A stretch of DNA of 23,139 nucleotides from an uncultured Bacteroidales bacterium. GTDB lineage: Bacteria > Bacteroidota > Bacteroidia > Bacteroidales > Paludibacteraceae. Positions within the stretch are counted from its first letter, which is position 1; every line of letters begins with the position of its first letter. The stretch lies in NCBI GenBank assembly GCA_934692905.1, contig CAKUUM010000041.1, positions 1-23,139 of the forward strand, read 5' to 3'. Positions 7,237 to 14,479 of the stretch are shown in pieces. Both the position numbers and the translations under genes were made by a program. Under the pieces are notes generated by a model that saw only the letters and a program-made list of their open reading frames with translations, searched no databases and had not been told where the DNA came from.

Positions 7237-7437
7237 ATGTCTAAATTTCGTAGAAAAGTACGTGTAAGTCGTACAGGTACGCGCCTGTGTTTGGCGCTGT
7301 GTGTCGCACTCGGTGTGAGTGCATGTAGTGTGTCTTCTAAAATCTCCGTCAAGCAGTCGCAGGACAAGCAGCAGCAGGATGTGGAAATAGACCACTCTGG
7401 TAACCTCAATTCGTTGAACCTCTCATTTGTATTCTGA
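7237..7437 (+). CDS. Small lipoprotein-like phage protein, 66 aa
   Basis: Strongly basic N-terminus (MSKFRRKVRVSRTGTR), a hydrophobic segment (LCLALCVALGV) and a lipobox-like VSAC with Cys30, then a polar Gln-rich tail (KQSQDKQQQDVEID). This layout fits a type II signal peptide, which would place the protein in the membrane or at the cell surface. The basic leader also resembles the small DNA-binding J-type proteins of microviruses. It is tightly packed, 11 bp after the previous stop and 2 bp before VP1. Candidate roles are lysis, superinfection exclusion or DNA packaging; none is shown. Confidence 0.65.
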   Translation: MSKFRRKVRVSRTGTRLCLALCVALGVSACSVSSKISVKQSQDKQQQDVEIDHSGNLNSLNLSFVF

Positions 7438-7439
7438 TT

Positions 7440-9686
7440 ATGGATTCGCTGAAAACAAAAGGTCAGATGTATGACCAAATCGATTTGGGTAAGATACAGA
7501 AAAGTGGCTTTGACCTCTCCAATAATGTGAAAGGTACAGGTCGTATCGGTCGTATCATTCCCACCCGCTGCCAAGAAGTTTTGCCCGGTGACCGTATGAA
7601 AGGCAGTAGTACCGCTGTTGTTCAGTTTGAGCCGTTGGCAGTTCCTATGTTGGCTAATATGTATGTCCGGCAGGAGCATTTCTATGTGCCTAACCGTATT
7701 GTATGGAAGAATTGGGACAAGTTCTTCACCGGTGGTGAAAAGTTGGACTTTACCACTCCTCCACCCTCTTTTTCCGTCAAGTCTGCCGTTGATTCTCTCC
7801 TCAATTTGCTGCCGCCTATTCTTGGTTTTTCGTCCTCTGCAGATATTATGCCGCCGTTGCAGTTGCAGAATTATGAACCAACCGTAGGTGTTCCCGAAGG
7901 ATTCTTTGTGTGGAATGACGATGTAGATAGTTCTATTTCGTGGAATCGTTCTATGCGTGGTCGTCTGCTGCATATATTGCAGCGTAGTTATCAAATGGAT
8001 GTGCTCCCTGCAGGTGTATCGGATTTGTTGCAGCCGTTCTTCGATGTGATTCGCTCGTATATGGATTCGCTGCCCTCTAATTCCGTTGATAATAATCGTT
8101 TGATGCTGTTTGAGCCCCTCAAAGATTATGCAGGTTTTTCGGATAAGGATATGCAGGCAAGTGGTTATGGTACGTTGTTCGGTTATTCTGTTTCGTTGTC
8201 TCCGGATCCTTACGAATCAGTTCTCGCGCGTGTGTTGGACGATTGGAGAATTGCTCACTCTAAAGTTAAGTATTGTTATCCTATGACAGATAATATGCGT
8301 AACTTGGTACATGCTTTGTACGATTGCTATCGTCAGTATGTAGGTACGTCTTCTAACCTCGATTACCTCTCGTATGTCCGCTTAACTCCTACGGATTTCT
8401 ATTACGTTGTGTATATGTCGTATTTGGAATCCCTTGCAGGTATCACCGACTTTTCCGAGTTTGCCCCCGTTGTATCGTTTGAGAGTAATTATTTCAGTTC
8501 TACTCCTTTGACGGCGTTTGCTCTCCGCGCTAACTATGCTATATGGTATAACTACTATCGTGACCAATTGTTGGAGTTAGATGTTCCCGAACCCTCTCAA
8601 GAGGATACCGTGACAACTGCTGAGTTGTTTCAGTTGCTATTGCCGCGTCAGCGTTGTTGGAGTAAGGATACGTTTACTACCGCTCTTGCTAATACAGGTA
8701 CAGGAAATGTAGTTGTCCCCGTGGTGAATAGTGCTACAGGTAACTATATCAATCAGTTCTCGTATTACAAAAATGCAGGTGCTGACGCTGAGAGTGTTGA
8801 CTTTATCAGTGCAGATATGTGTACTATACAGACGACTAATGGTGATAAGATAGAAATACCTACCCGCTTTATTAGTGGTTTGTCTAAGTCGAAAGAGACC
8901 GCACAGAATAAGGCGTCTATGTCTTATTTCTCGTTGGATATGTTGGACGCATGCCGCCGTGCACAGAAATGGTTGCAGAAAGCTCTCATCTATGGTAATC
9001 GTCCGCAAGACCGCTTGTACACCTCTTGGGGTGTCCGTTCGTTGGACGCTCGTTTGTCGTTGCCCGAGTGTCTCTCTACATCTTCGCAAATAGTTCAGTT
9101 GTCGGTGAATACCAATAATACTACTATCACTGACGCTGATGGTACACAAATGGCAGTTGCAGGTGATAAGTCGGCTAACGCCTACGGATATGATAACGGT
9201 GGTAACTTTAATCGGTTCTGTGAGGAGCATGGTTTGATTATCTCGTTTCTTACCATTCTTCCCGAGGCAACCTATCCCTATTCCGTGAAACGTGGTCACT
9301 CTCGAATGGATAAGTTTGATTATCCTACTCCGGAGTTTGCTACACTTGGTATGGACGCTCTTTATGAAAGTGAGTTGTGCCCGTGTGGTGTTGTTGGTTT
9401 CGATGACGGAGTGTTTGGTTATCAAGGACGCTACTATGACGCTAAGTGTAACCAAGATGAGGAGCACGGAGAGTTGCAGACTTCTCAGAATATGTACACG
9501 TTTGGTCGTCAGTGGTCGCCGTATGATAGTGAAACACGCCCTAAATTGAACTATCAGTTTGTGCATTGTTTCCCGAAGTTGGATATGTTCGTGGTAGATG
9601 ATAGTAATGCAGACTATTTCCGCTACGATATTCACCATGCGTTGGCAGCCGAGCGTGCGCTCCCTGTATGTGGTATGTACTTGTAA
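7440..9686 (+). CDS. Major capsid protein VP1 (microvirus F protein)
   Basis: Forms the T=1 icosahedral shell; jelly-roll fold. The N-terminal region has the family signature: a GTGRIGRIIPTRCQEVLPGD segment (about 32-51), then VQFEPLAVPMLANMYVRQEH and FYVPNRIVWKNWDKFFTGG (81-99). The C-terminal region contains YDSETRPKLNYQFVHC and ends PVCGMYL. At 748 aa it is longer than gokushovirus capsid proteins (roughly 550 aa), consistent with large surface insertions in the Alpavirinae. The ATG lies two bases after the stop of the preceding ORF. The strand is T-rich at third positions and avoids TTA, CTA and TCA, which explains long but meaningless open frames on the opposite strand. Confidence 0.95.
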   Translation: MDSLKTKGQMYDQIDLGKIQKSGFDLSNNVKGTGRIGRIIPTRCQEVLPGDRMKGSSTAVVQFEPLAVPMLANMYVRQEHFYVPNRIVWKNWDKFFTGGEKLDFTTPPPSFSVKSAVDSLLNLLPPILGFSSSADIMPPLQLQNYEPTVGVPEGFFVWNDDVDSSISWNRSMRGRLLHILQRSYQMDVLPAGVSDLLQPFFDVIRSYMDSLPSNSVDNNRLMLFEPLKDYAGFSDKDMQASGYGTLFGYSVSLSPDPYESVLARVLDDWRIAHSKVKYCYPMTDNMRNLVHALYDCYRQYVGTSSNLDYLSYVRLTPTDFYYVVYMSYLESLAGITDFSEFAPVVSFESNYFSSTPLTAFALRANYAIWYNYYRDQLLELDVPEPSQEDTVTTAELFQLLLPRQRCWSKDTFTTALANTGTGNVVVPVVNSATGNYINQFSYYKNAGADAESVDFISADMCTIQTTNGDKIEIPTRFISGLSKSKETAQNKASMSYFSLDMLDACRRAQKWLQKALIYGNRPQDRLYTSWGVRSLDARLSLPECLSTSSQIVQLSVNTNNTTITDADGTQMAVAGDKSANAYGYDNGGNFNRFCEEHGLIISFLTILPEATYPYSVKRGHSRMDKFDYPTPEFATLGMDALYESELCPCGVVGFDDGVFGYQGRYYDAKCNQDEEHGELQTSQNMYTFGRQWSPYDSETRPKLNYQFVHCFPKLDMFVVDDSNADYFRYDIHHALAAERALPVCGMYL

Positions 9687-9698
9687 ATTGTGTGTCCT

Positions 9699-10811
9699 AT
9701 GGCTGGTATTAAGGATTTTTTCAGCGGTTTTGGTTTCGGTGACGCTCTTGATTCGTTAGGTAATCTTGTTGGTGCTATTGGTAATATGGTTTCTTCCAAG
9801 AAGAATCGCGAGACTAACGAGAAACTGACGCGCGAGACTAATGAGAATAACCGCAAAATGCAGGAAAGTGCTAACGCTACTAATATGCAGATAGCAGATA
9901 ACGCTAATGCGTTGCAGCGTGAGGAGTCCGAGAAAGCCTATGAACGTAGTAAGGCAGGTAATCAAGTGAATTTGATGACGCAAGCAGGTATGAGCCGTGC
10001 GGGGGCTATCAATTCGTTGAACGGCGGGGGTTCTTATACCCCCGCCCCTGTCAATACTGCGCAAGTAGAGGCGAGTAAAGACGAATCCCCGCAAGGTAAT
10101 CCTACGGATTTCAGCGGTTTAATCGGTGCCTTTTCGAGTTTGGCGTCTAATCAGGCGCAATATCGTTTGACTATGGCTCAATTGAAGCAGCAGAATGAGC
10201 AATTTAAGATGGAGCAAGACCTCAAGGAGCGTCAGTTTGCAGAGGAGCAGGTAAATAATAAGCTTGCTCGTGAGTTGACAGGTAAGGAAATCGAAATTGC
10301 CGCTGAGCGGTTGCATTTGACAGAGGCACAGACAAAAAAGGTATTGGCGGATATAGATTTGACTGTGGCACAATTTCAAACGGAAATCGCTAAGTATGGT
10401 TTAACTATGGTACAGATTGTAGAAGTGCAAGAGCGTACGAAATTGACTGCCGCACAGATACTGCAAGTGAAAGCCGCTACCAAGTTGACCGAACAGCAAG
10501 TTTCTACGGAAATTGAGCGTACAGGTTTAACTCATCAGCAGGCAGAAACGGCTGCGAAAGAGTTTGTTCGTCTCTCACAGGAAGTTGATGAATTTATGTC
10601 GTTGTCTGCTATTGACCAGCGTGAGCGTGCTCGTGAGTATGAATCGCAAATATTGCGTTTTGCTCGTGATATGAAAATGAATGAACGTGATATATCAGAT
10701 TTTGAGCGCACAATTGATAAAACGCCTGGCGGTTTCATTGCTAATCTATGGGCTTATGTTGCATCGCGTTTGGTTCCGTTGAAAGGTCTTGTGAATTTGA
10801 AAGCAAATTAG
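9699..10811 (+). CDS. Pilot/minor spike protein VP2 (microvirus H-like)
   Basis: DNA pilot protein that helps deliver the genome. 370 aa from MAGIKDFFSGFGFG. A Gly-rich hydrophobic N-terminal segment (LGNLVGAIGNMV, about 20-31) is followed by a polar helical region with RETNEK/RETNEN repeats, the segment GMSRAGAINSLNGGGSY typical of VP2 proteins, and a long Gln-rich helix. Residues 193-290 hold seven 14-residue repeats, each starting Leu-Thr (193, 207, 221, 235, 249, 263, 277), consistent with a coiled-coil tube like that of phiX174 H. I chose the ATG at 9699 over a GTG three codons upstream. VP1 ends 12 bp before. Confidence 0.9.
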   Translation: MAGIKDFFSGFGFGDALDSLGNLVGAIGNMVSSKKNRETNEKLTRETNENNRKMQESANATNMQIADNANALQREESEKAYERSKAGNQVNLMTQAGMSRAGAINSLNGGGSYTPAPVNTAQVEASKDESPQGNPTDFSGLIGAFSSLASNQAQYRLTMAQLKQQNEQFKMEQDLKERQFAEEQVNNKLARELTGKEIEIAAERLHLTEAQTKKVLADIDLTVAQFQTEIAKYGLTMVQIVEVQERTKLTAAQILQVKAATKLTEQQVSTEIERTGLTHQQAETAAKEFVRLSQEVDEFMSLSAIDQRERAREYESQILRFARDMKMNERDISDFERTIDKTPGGFIANLWAYVASRLVPLKGLVNLKAN

Positions 10812-10819
10812 TACTTTTG
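10789..10819 (+). promoter_or_regulatory. Promoter for the 44-aa membrane ORF or downstream RNA
   Basis: TTG (10789-10791), exactly 20 bases, TACTTTTG (10812-10819). It lies in the last codons of VP2. The predicted start is near 10824, about four bases before the ATG at 10828, so the message would be almost leaderless. Confidence 0.65.
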
Positions 10820-10827
10820 TCGCCGTT

Positions 10828-10962
10828 ATGGATATACAAGATTTGGATAATAAGGTTAAGCAGTTGTTGAAACTTTCTTGGCATGTGTTGCTGTTGGTTG
10901 CGTTGGTAATGTTTGTGGTGTGTTTTGTTTTGTTGGTTTTTGACCCGAGCATTCAGCAGTAG
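10828..10962 (+). CDS. Small membrane protein, 44 aa (lysis candidate)
   Basis: Short ORF 16 bp after VP2. The protein begins MDIQDLDNKVKQLLKLSW, has one strong membrane span (about residues 20-38, rich in Leu, Val and Phe) and ends in the short tail DPSIQQ. The layout, N-terminal amphipathic segment plus one span, resembles single-gene lysis proteins and small holins. It has its own consensus promoter. The stop codon lies in the base of a GC-rich hairpin. Third positions are T/G-rich like the other phage genes, supporting real coding. Function is inferred only. Confidence 0.6.
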   Translation: MDIQDLDNKVKQLLKLSWHVLLLVALVMFVVCFVLLVFDPSIQQ

Positions 10963-11288
10963 CGCGCGACGTGCGGCGAGGATATGTGCGTGGAGCACGT
11001 AGAACACTGCGCGCGCGGCTAGTAATCATTCCCAATCAAGCGGACGCGTGCCGAAGGCTGATTGTGGCGCGTATCATTCATAATCGATTCGGTTGTGACC
11101 GGTGCCGCCACTTTCGGCGTACGTAGGCACGGAGTAGCCGACCGCGGCACGAGCAACCGCCGATTCCGCCACTTACGCCCCGCGGCGAGCGGTAAAAATG
11201 TCCGATAATGCATATTGCTCGCACGCCGAAAGGCGAAGAGCGCAAGTGCACGAAGTGCGGCCGTTTATAATAGCGTGGATAAGTGCGA
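10963..11288. other. GC-rich structured non-coding region of the phage
   Basis: No convincing ORF. It is much more GC-rich than the phage genes and full of inverted repeats: a nested hairpin at 10960-11021 (CGCGCG arms outside, ACGTGC/GCACGT at 10969-10974 and 10995-11000 inside), and a distant pair, CTTTCGGCGT near 11110 with ACGCCGAAAG near 11223. A DnaA-box-like CGTGGATAA (complement TTATCCACG) lies at 11274-11282. Possible origin, packaging signal or structured RNA. Confidence 0.55.
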
Positions 11289-11350
11289 GACAGCCCGCCC
11301 CCGAGCGCAAACGAACGTAGTGAATGTTTGCGCTCGGGGGGCGGGCTGTC
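11289..11350. other. Very strong hairpin, 24-bp stem
   Basis: Arms 11289-11312 and 11326-11350 pair along 24 bp with one extra G, around a 13-base loop. The stem includes GACAGCCCGCCCCC and its complement. It follows the last phage gene and would stop or pause transcription, but it is followed by CTTTATAAAG rather than a T-tract. In single-stranded DNA it would be a prominent structure, so an origin or priming site is equally possible. Confidence 0.8.
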
Positions 11351-11354
11351 CTTT

Positions 11355-11465
11355 ATAAAGAATAATAAAGCGAGGTGATAAGCGTGGTTTTATAAAGAAT
11401 AATAAAGCGAGGTGATAAGCGTGGTTTTATAAAGAATAATAAAGCGAGGTAATAAGCGTGGTTTT
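11355..11465. repeat. Three tandem 37-bp iterons
   Basis: Three head-to-tail copies starting at 11355, 11392 and 11429. Copies one and two are identical, and the third differs by one base (GGTGATAAG to GGTAATAAG). Each unit contains ATAAAGAATAATAAAGCG and ATAAGCGTGG. They lie between the strong hairpin and a small hairpin. With no spacers between copies this is not a CRISPR. The pattern resembles iterons of replication origins. Confidence 0.85.
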
Positions 11466-11469
11466 CTGA

Positions 11470-11488
11470 CCGCTTTTTTGAAAAGCGG
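11470..11488. other. Small perfect hairpin after the iterons
   Basis: CCGCTTTT (11470-11477), loop TTG, AAAAGCGG (11481-11488). Eight-bp perfect stem. Could be a weak terminator or part of the origin. Confidence 0.6.
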
Positions 11489-11592
11489 GTACCCCTACTT
11501 GATTATTATATGACCACTGACACCGTAGGTTCAGCATAGAGAAAAAACAATAATCTGTTTTTGAATGTCCCTACTCTAAAAGTTAAAAATGC

Positions 11593-11629
11593 AAAAAAAA
11601 TGCAAGTCTTCACATTTGAAAACTTGCAT
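11593..11629 (-). terminator. Intrinsic terminator at the phage right end, minus strand
   Basis: Read on the minus strand: ATGCAAGT (11629-11622), 14-base loop, ACTTGCAT (11607-11600), then a run of about eight T (11600-11593). In the prophage it would stop read-through from aspS into the phage. In the circle it would stop the leftward phage transcript. The stem overlaps the XerD-side arm of attR. Confidence 0.7.
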
Positions 11630-11648
11630 AATCGTAATTAGGGTACCA
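11621..11648 (-). other. attR: dif-like XerC/XerD recombination site
   Basis: Minus strand: XerC-side arm TGGTACCCTAA (host), spacer TTACGA (identical to attL), XerD-side arm TTATGCAAGTT (phage). The core 11627-11642 is the exact copy of 5042-5057. The reconstructed empty host site is TGGTACCCTAA, TTACGA, TTATGTAAAAT. Confidence 0.75.
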
Positions 11649-11683
11649 AATGGGTGGCTTATCAGTAGCCACGCCATTTGGTA
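11644..11683. other. Host hairpin abutting the attachment site, downstream of aspS
   Basis: Arms TACCAAATGGGTGGCT (11644-11659) and 11667-11683 pair over 16 bp with a single bulged G and a 7-base loop. It lies downstream of the aspS stop. On the minus strand it is followed by CCCTAATTACG, not by T residues, so it is not a clear intrinsic terminator. Its left arm overlaps the XerC-side arm of attR. Confidence 0.7.
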
Positions 11684-11733
11684 TAATTTTGCATAGGTTC
11701 TGCTTGCATTATTTATTTGCTATATTGCCGCCT

Positions 11734-13530
11734 TTATTCATTGTCTTTCTTTTTGCGGATGTCGAGTTGGAGTTCATCCAATTGGATTGGGTCGAGAACG
11801 CCAGGGGCACCAAGCATCACGTCACGGCCTTGGTTGTTCTTCGGGAAGGCAATGCAGTCGCGAATACTATCCAAGCCCGCAAACAAAGAGACAAATCGGT
11901 CAAGACCATACGCCAGACCTCCGTGAGGCGGCGCACCGTACTTAAACGCATTCATCAAGAAGCCGAACTTCTTTTGTGCCTGTTCGGGCGTGAATCCGAG
12001 AATCTCAAACGTCTTCTCCTGCAACTGCGCGTCGTGGATACGGATACTACCGCCACCAACCTCTACACCGTTGATTACCATGTCGTAAGCGTTTGCGCGT
12101 ACAGCAGCAGGATTGGTGTCCATCAGCGGGATATCCTCAGGCTTCGGGCTGGTGAAGGGATGGTGCATCGCCATGAGGCGGTTCTCCTCGTCGCTCCATT
12201 CGTACATCGGGAAGTCGATGACCCACAGGCATGAGAACTTCTTCGGGTCGCGAAGCCCAAGTTGGCGTCCCATCTCGAGACGAAGTTCGCTCAGTTGCTT
12301 GCGCGTCTTCATAGCGTCGTCGCCGCTCAAAATCAACAGCAAGTCACCTGCTTCCGCCTGCATCTCATGCGCAACAGCCTGCAACACATCCTGCCCGTAG
12401 AACTTATCCACACTTGATTTGATGCTGCCATCAGCCTCTACACGCGCATAAACCATACCTTTGGCTCCCACTTGCGGGCGTTTCACGAACTCGGTAAGTG
12501 CGTCCAACTGTTTGCGGGTGTAGTGCGCACAACCTTTGGCGCAGATACCACCTATATACTGGGCGTTGGCAAAGACGCTAAAGCGTTCATTTTCAGGTTT
12601 CTGCTCCTCTGCCGCGTGGAAGATGTCCTGCAACTCCACAAAGGTCATGCCAAAACGTGTGTCGGGCTTGTCGCTACCATAGTACTTCATGGCGTCCGCC
12701 CACGTCATACGCGGCAGTTTGGGGAGGTCTATGTTGAGAATGGTCTTGAACAGGTGACGGGACATGCCTTCGAACATATTCAGTACGTCTTCCTGTTCGA
12801 CAAAGGACATCTCGCAGTCGATTTGGGTGAACTCCGGCTGGCGGTCGGCACGCAGGTCCTCATCGCGGAAGCACTTGACAATCTGGAAGTAACGGTCGAA
12901 TCCGCTGACCATAAGCAACTGCTTCAGTATCTGCGGGCTTTGCGGCAGCGCGTAGAACTGACCGGGATTCATGCGGCTGGGTACGACAAAGTCACGTGCG
13001 CCTTCGGGCGTGGAGTTAACCAACACAGGCGTTTCCACCTCAAGGAAGCCCTGTTCGTCCAAGTAGCGACGCACCTCAAACGCCATCTTGTGGCGCAGTT
13101 CGAGGTTCTTGCGTACACATGAGCGGCGCAGGTCGAGGTAACGGTATTTCATACGCAGGTCGTCGCCTCCGTCCGTGTCGTCCTCAATGGTGAAAGGAGG
13201 TGTTACGGCGGGATTGAGTACGTTGAGTTCGCGTACTTTTATCTCAACCTCTCCTGTAGGTAACTGGGCGTTTTTGCTCTGTCTTTCAATGACTTCGCCC
13301 TTCACTTGCAATACATATTCACGACCTACCGAATTGGCTTTCTCAAGCATGGCATCCTCTTCGGGCTTGCCTGTGGTCTGGAATGCCAACTGCGTGATGC
13401 CGTAGCGGTCACGCAAGTCGATAAAGGTCATGCCACCCATTTTGCGGATTCTCTGAACCCATCCGGCGAGTGTTACCGTTTTTCCCACATCGGCGAGACG
13501 TAACTCGCCGCAAGTTGCTGTTCTAAACAT
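11734..13530 (-). CDS. aspS: Aspartyl-tRNA synthetase, bacterial type
   Basis: Charges tRNA-Asp with aspartate in the cytoplasm. 598 aa, usual bacterial length. N-terminal OB-fold (VTLAGWVQRIRKMGGMTFID), class II core with motif 2 FRDEDLRADRQPEFTQID, the bacterial GAD insertion domain in the middle, and motif 3 GAPPHGGLAYGLDRF near the C-terminus. The protein ends KKKDNE. It starts 40 bp after the stop of fabD on the same strand, with no promoter between, so it probably forms an operon with fabD. The prophage lies just downstream of its 3' end and does not interrupt it. Confidence 0.97.
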   Translation of the reverse strand: MFRTATCGELRLADVGKTVTLAGWVQRIRKMGGMTFIDLRDRYGITQLAFQTTGKPEEDAMLEKANSVGREYVLQVKGEVIERQSKNAQLPTGEVEIKVRELNVLNPAVTPPFTIEDDTDGGDDLRMKYRYLDLRRSCVRKNLELRHKMAFEVRRYLDEQGFLEVETPVLVNSTPEGARDFVVPSRMNPGQFYALPQSPQILKQLLMVSGFDRYFQIVKCFRDEDLRADRQPEFTQIDCEMSFVEQEDVLNMFEGMSRHLFKTILNIDLPKLPRMTWADAMKYYGSDKPDTRFGMTFVELQDIFHAAEEQKPENERFSVFANAQYIGGICAKGCAHYTRKQLDALTEFVKRPQVGAKGMVYARVEADGSIKSSVDKFYGQDVLQAVAHEMQAEAGDLLLILSGDDAMKTRKQLSELRLEMGRQLGLRDPKKFSCLWVIDFPMYEWSDEENRLMAMHHPFTSPKPEDIPLMDTNPAAVRANAYDMVINGVEVGGGSIRIHDAQLQEKTFEILGFTPEQAQKKFGFLMNAFKYGAPPHGGLAYGLDRFVSLFAGLDSIRDCIAFPKNNQGRDVMLGAPGVLDPIQLDELQLDIRKKKDNE

Positions 13531-13570
13531 ATATCTTGTTGGTTTTTAGTCGTTTCTATATCTCTGTCCC

Positions 13571-14440
13571 CTACCCCACACTGACGTTGGCATCTATCTT
13601 GCGGATAAGCCCTTTGAGCACGTCTCCGGGTCCGAACTCGTAGAACTCGGTGGCTCCGTCGGCAATCATCTGCTGCACACTCTGCGTCCAATGTACGGGC
13701 GAGGTGAGTTGCTGCAACAACTGCTGTTTGATGACGTCCCGGTCGGTCTCGGCATGTGCGCTTACATTCTGATACACAGGGCATTGCGGCGTATGGAAAT
13801 CGGTACGGAGAATCGCCTCGCGCAGTTCCTCCGCCGCGGGCTGCATCAACGGCGAATGGAAGGCACCGCCTACGGGCAGGCGCAACGCGCGCTTGGCACC
13901 CGCTGCCTTGAGCAACTGGCAAGCCTGCTCCACCCCACTCACCGTGCCCGAAATCACTACTTGACCCGGGCAGTTGAAGTTCGCCGCCACGACGATGTCG
14001 CCGGTTATTTGGCGGCACGTGCTGTCCACCACCTCATCGGGCAGTCCGAGTACGGCAGCCATCGTGGACTCCTGCACCTCGCACGCGCGCTGCATCGCCT
14101 GCGCACGCGCGCTAACCAATAATAGTCCGTCCTCCCAGCCGAGTGCGCCTGCCGCTACGAGCGCGGAAAACTCGCCGAGGCTGTGCCCCGCGACCATGTC
14201 GGGACGCTCCACCGTCATCAGTTCGGCAGCCACTATGGAATGCAGGTACACGGCAGGCTGCGTGACTCGCGTTTGTTTGAGGTCGTCACTGCTGCCCTCA
14301 AACATCACGTCCGTCAAGCGGAAACCGAGCAGTTGGTTTGCCCGCTCCATCTTGGCACGCGCGGCAGGGTATTTGTCGTACAAATCCTTGCCCATGCCCG
14401 TGTATTGCGCCCCCTGTCCGGGGAAAACAAATGCTTTCAT
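13571..14440 (-). CDS. fabD: Malonyl-CoA:ACP transacylase
   Basis: Moves malonyl from CoA to acyl carrier protein for type II fatty acid synthesis. 289 aa. N-terminal FPGQGAQ, catalytic Ser87 in GHSLGEFSA, Arg112 in SARAQAMQ, and catalytic His195 in GAFHSPLM; these match the known FabD Ser-Arg-His set. The start is MKAFVFPGQG, with a consensus promoter whose predicted start site is about 35 bases upstream. It is followed by aspS after 40 bp. Confidence 0.96.
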   Translation of the reverse strand: MKAFVFPGQGAQYTGMGKDLYDKYPAARAKMERANQLLGFRLTDVMFEGSSDDLKQTRVTQPAVYLHSIVAAELMTVERPDMVAGHSLGEFSALVAAGALGWEDGLLLVSARAQAMQRACEVQESTMAAVLGLPDEVVDSTCRQITGDIVVAANFNCPGQVVISGTVSGVEQACQLLKAAGAKRALRLPVGGAFHSPLMQPAAEELREAILRTDFHTPQCPVYQNVSAHAETDRDVIKQQLLQQLTSPVHWTQSVQQMIADGATEFYEFGPGDVLKGLIRKIDANVSVG

Positions 14441-14479
14441 CTCTAATCTCTAATTATCTAATCCCTAATTTTTAGCCTG

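Larger units (their letters stand above)
5042..11642 (+). mobile_element. Integrated Microviridae (Alpavirinae-like) prophage, about 6.6 kb
   Basis: One circle length is 6,585 bp (core to core), typical of Bacteroidetes-associated microviruses. Gene order is small ORF, VP4, small ORF, lipoprotein-like ORF, VP1, VP2, small membrane ORF, non-coding region. All phage genes are on the plus strand, against the host genes. The coding strand is visibly T-rich at third codon positions (TTG, CGT, GCT, GAT), as expected for the virion strand of ssDNA phages. No integrase, transposase or recognisable repressor is present; the ends are dif-like, so host XerC/XerD is the likely integration machinery, as established for other temperate microviruses. 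All expected core genes are intact, so it may be inducible. Confidence 0.93.

Noticed and set aside
7113..7994. 293-codon open frame antisense to the VP1 start region
   Set aside because: Same codon-bias cause; it spans three real plus-strand genes.
8637..9638. 333-codon open frame antisense to VP1
   Set aside because: VP1 avoids TTA, CTA and TCA codons, which removes antisense stops. The translation is low in structure-like patterns and rich in Ile, Thr and Arg, and it has no promoter.
9690..9698. GTG start three codons upstream for VP2
   Set aside because: The ATG at 9699 gives the usual MAGI-type VP2 N-terminus, and GTG is a weaker start.
11019..11213. 64-codon minus-strand frame in the phage non-coding region
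   Set aside because: High-GC sequence opens frames by chance; no promoter or coding signature, and it runs against all phage genes.
11355..11465. CRISPR array
   Set aside because: The three 37-bp repeats are directly adjacent with no spacers, and no cas genes are nearby.
11684..11691. Plus-strand -7 box TAATTTTG after attR
   Set aside because: No TTG 20 bases upstream, and it would only transcribe antisense to aspS.
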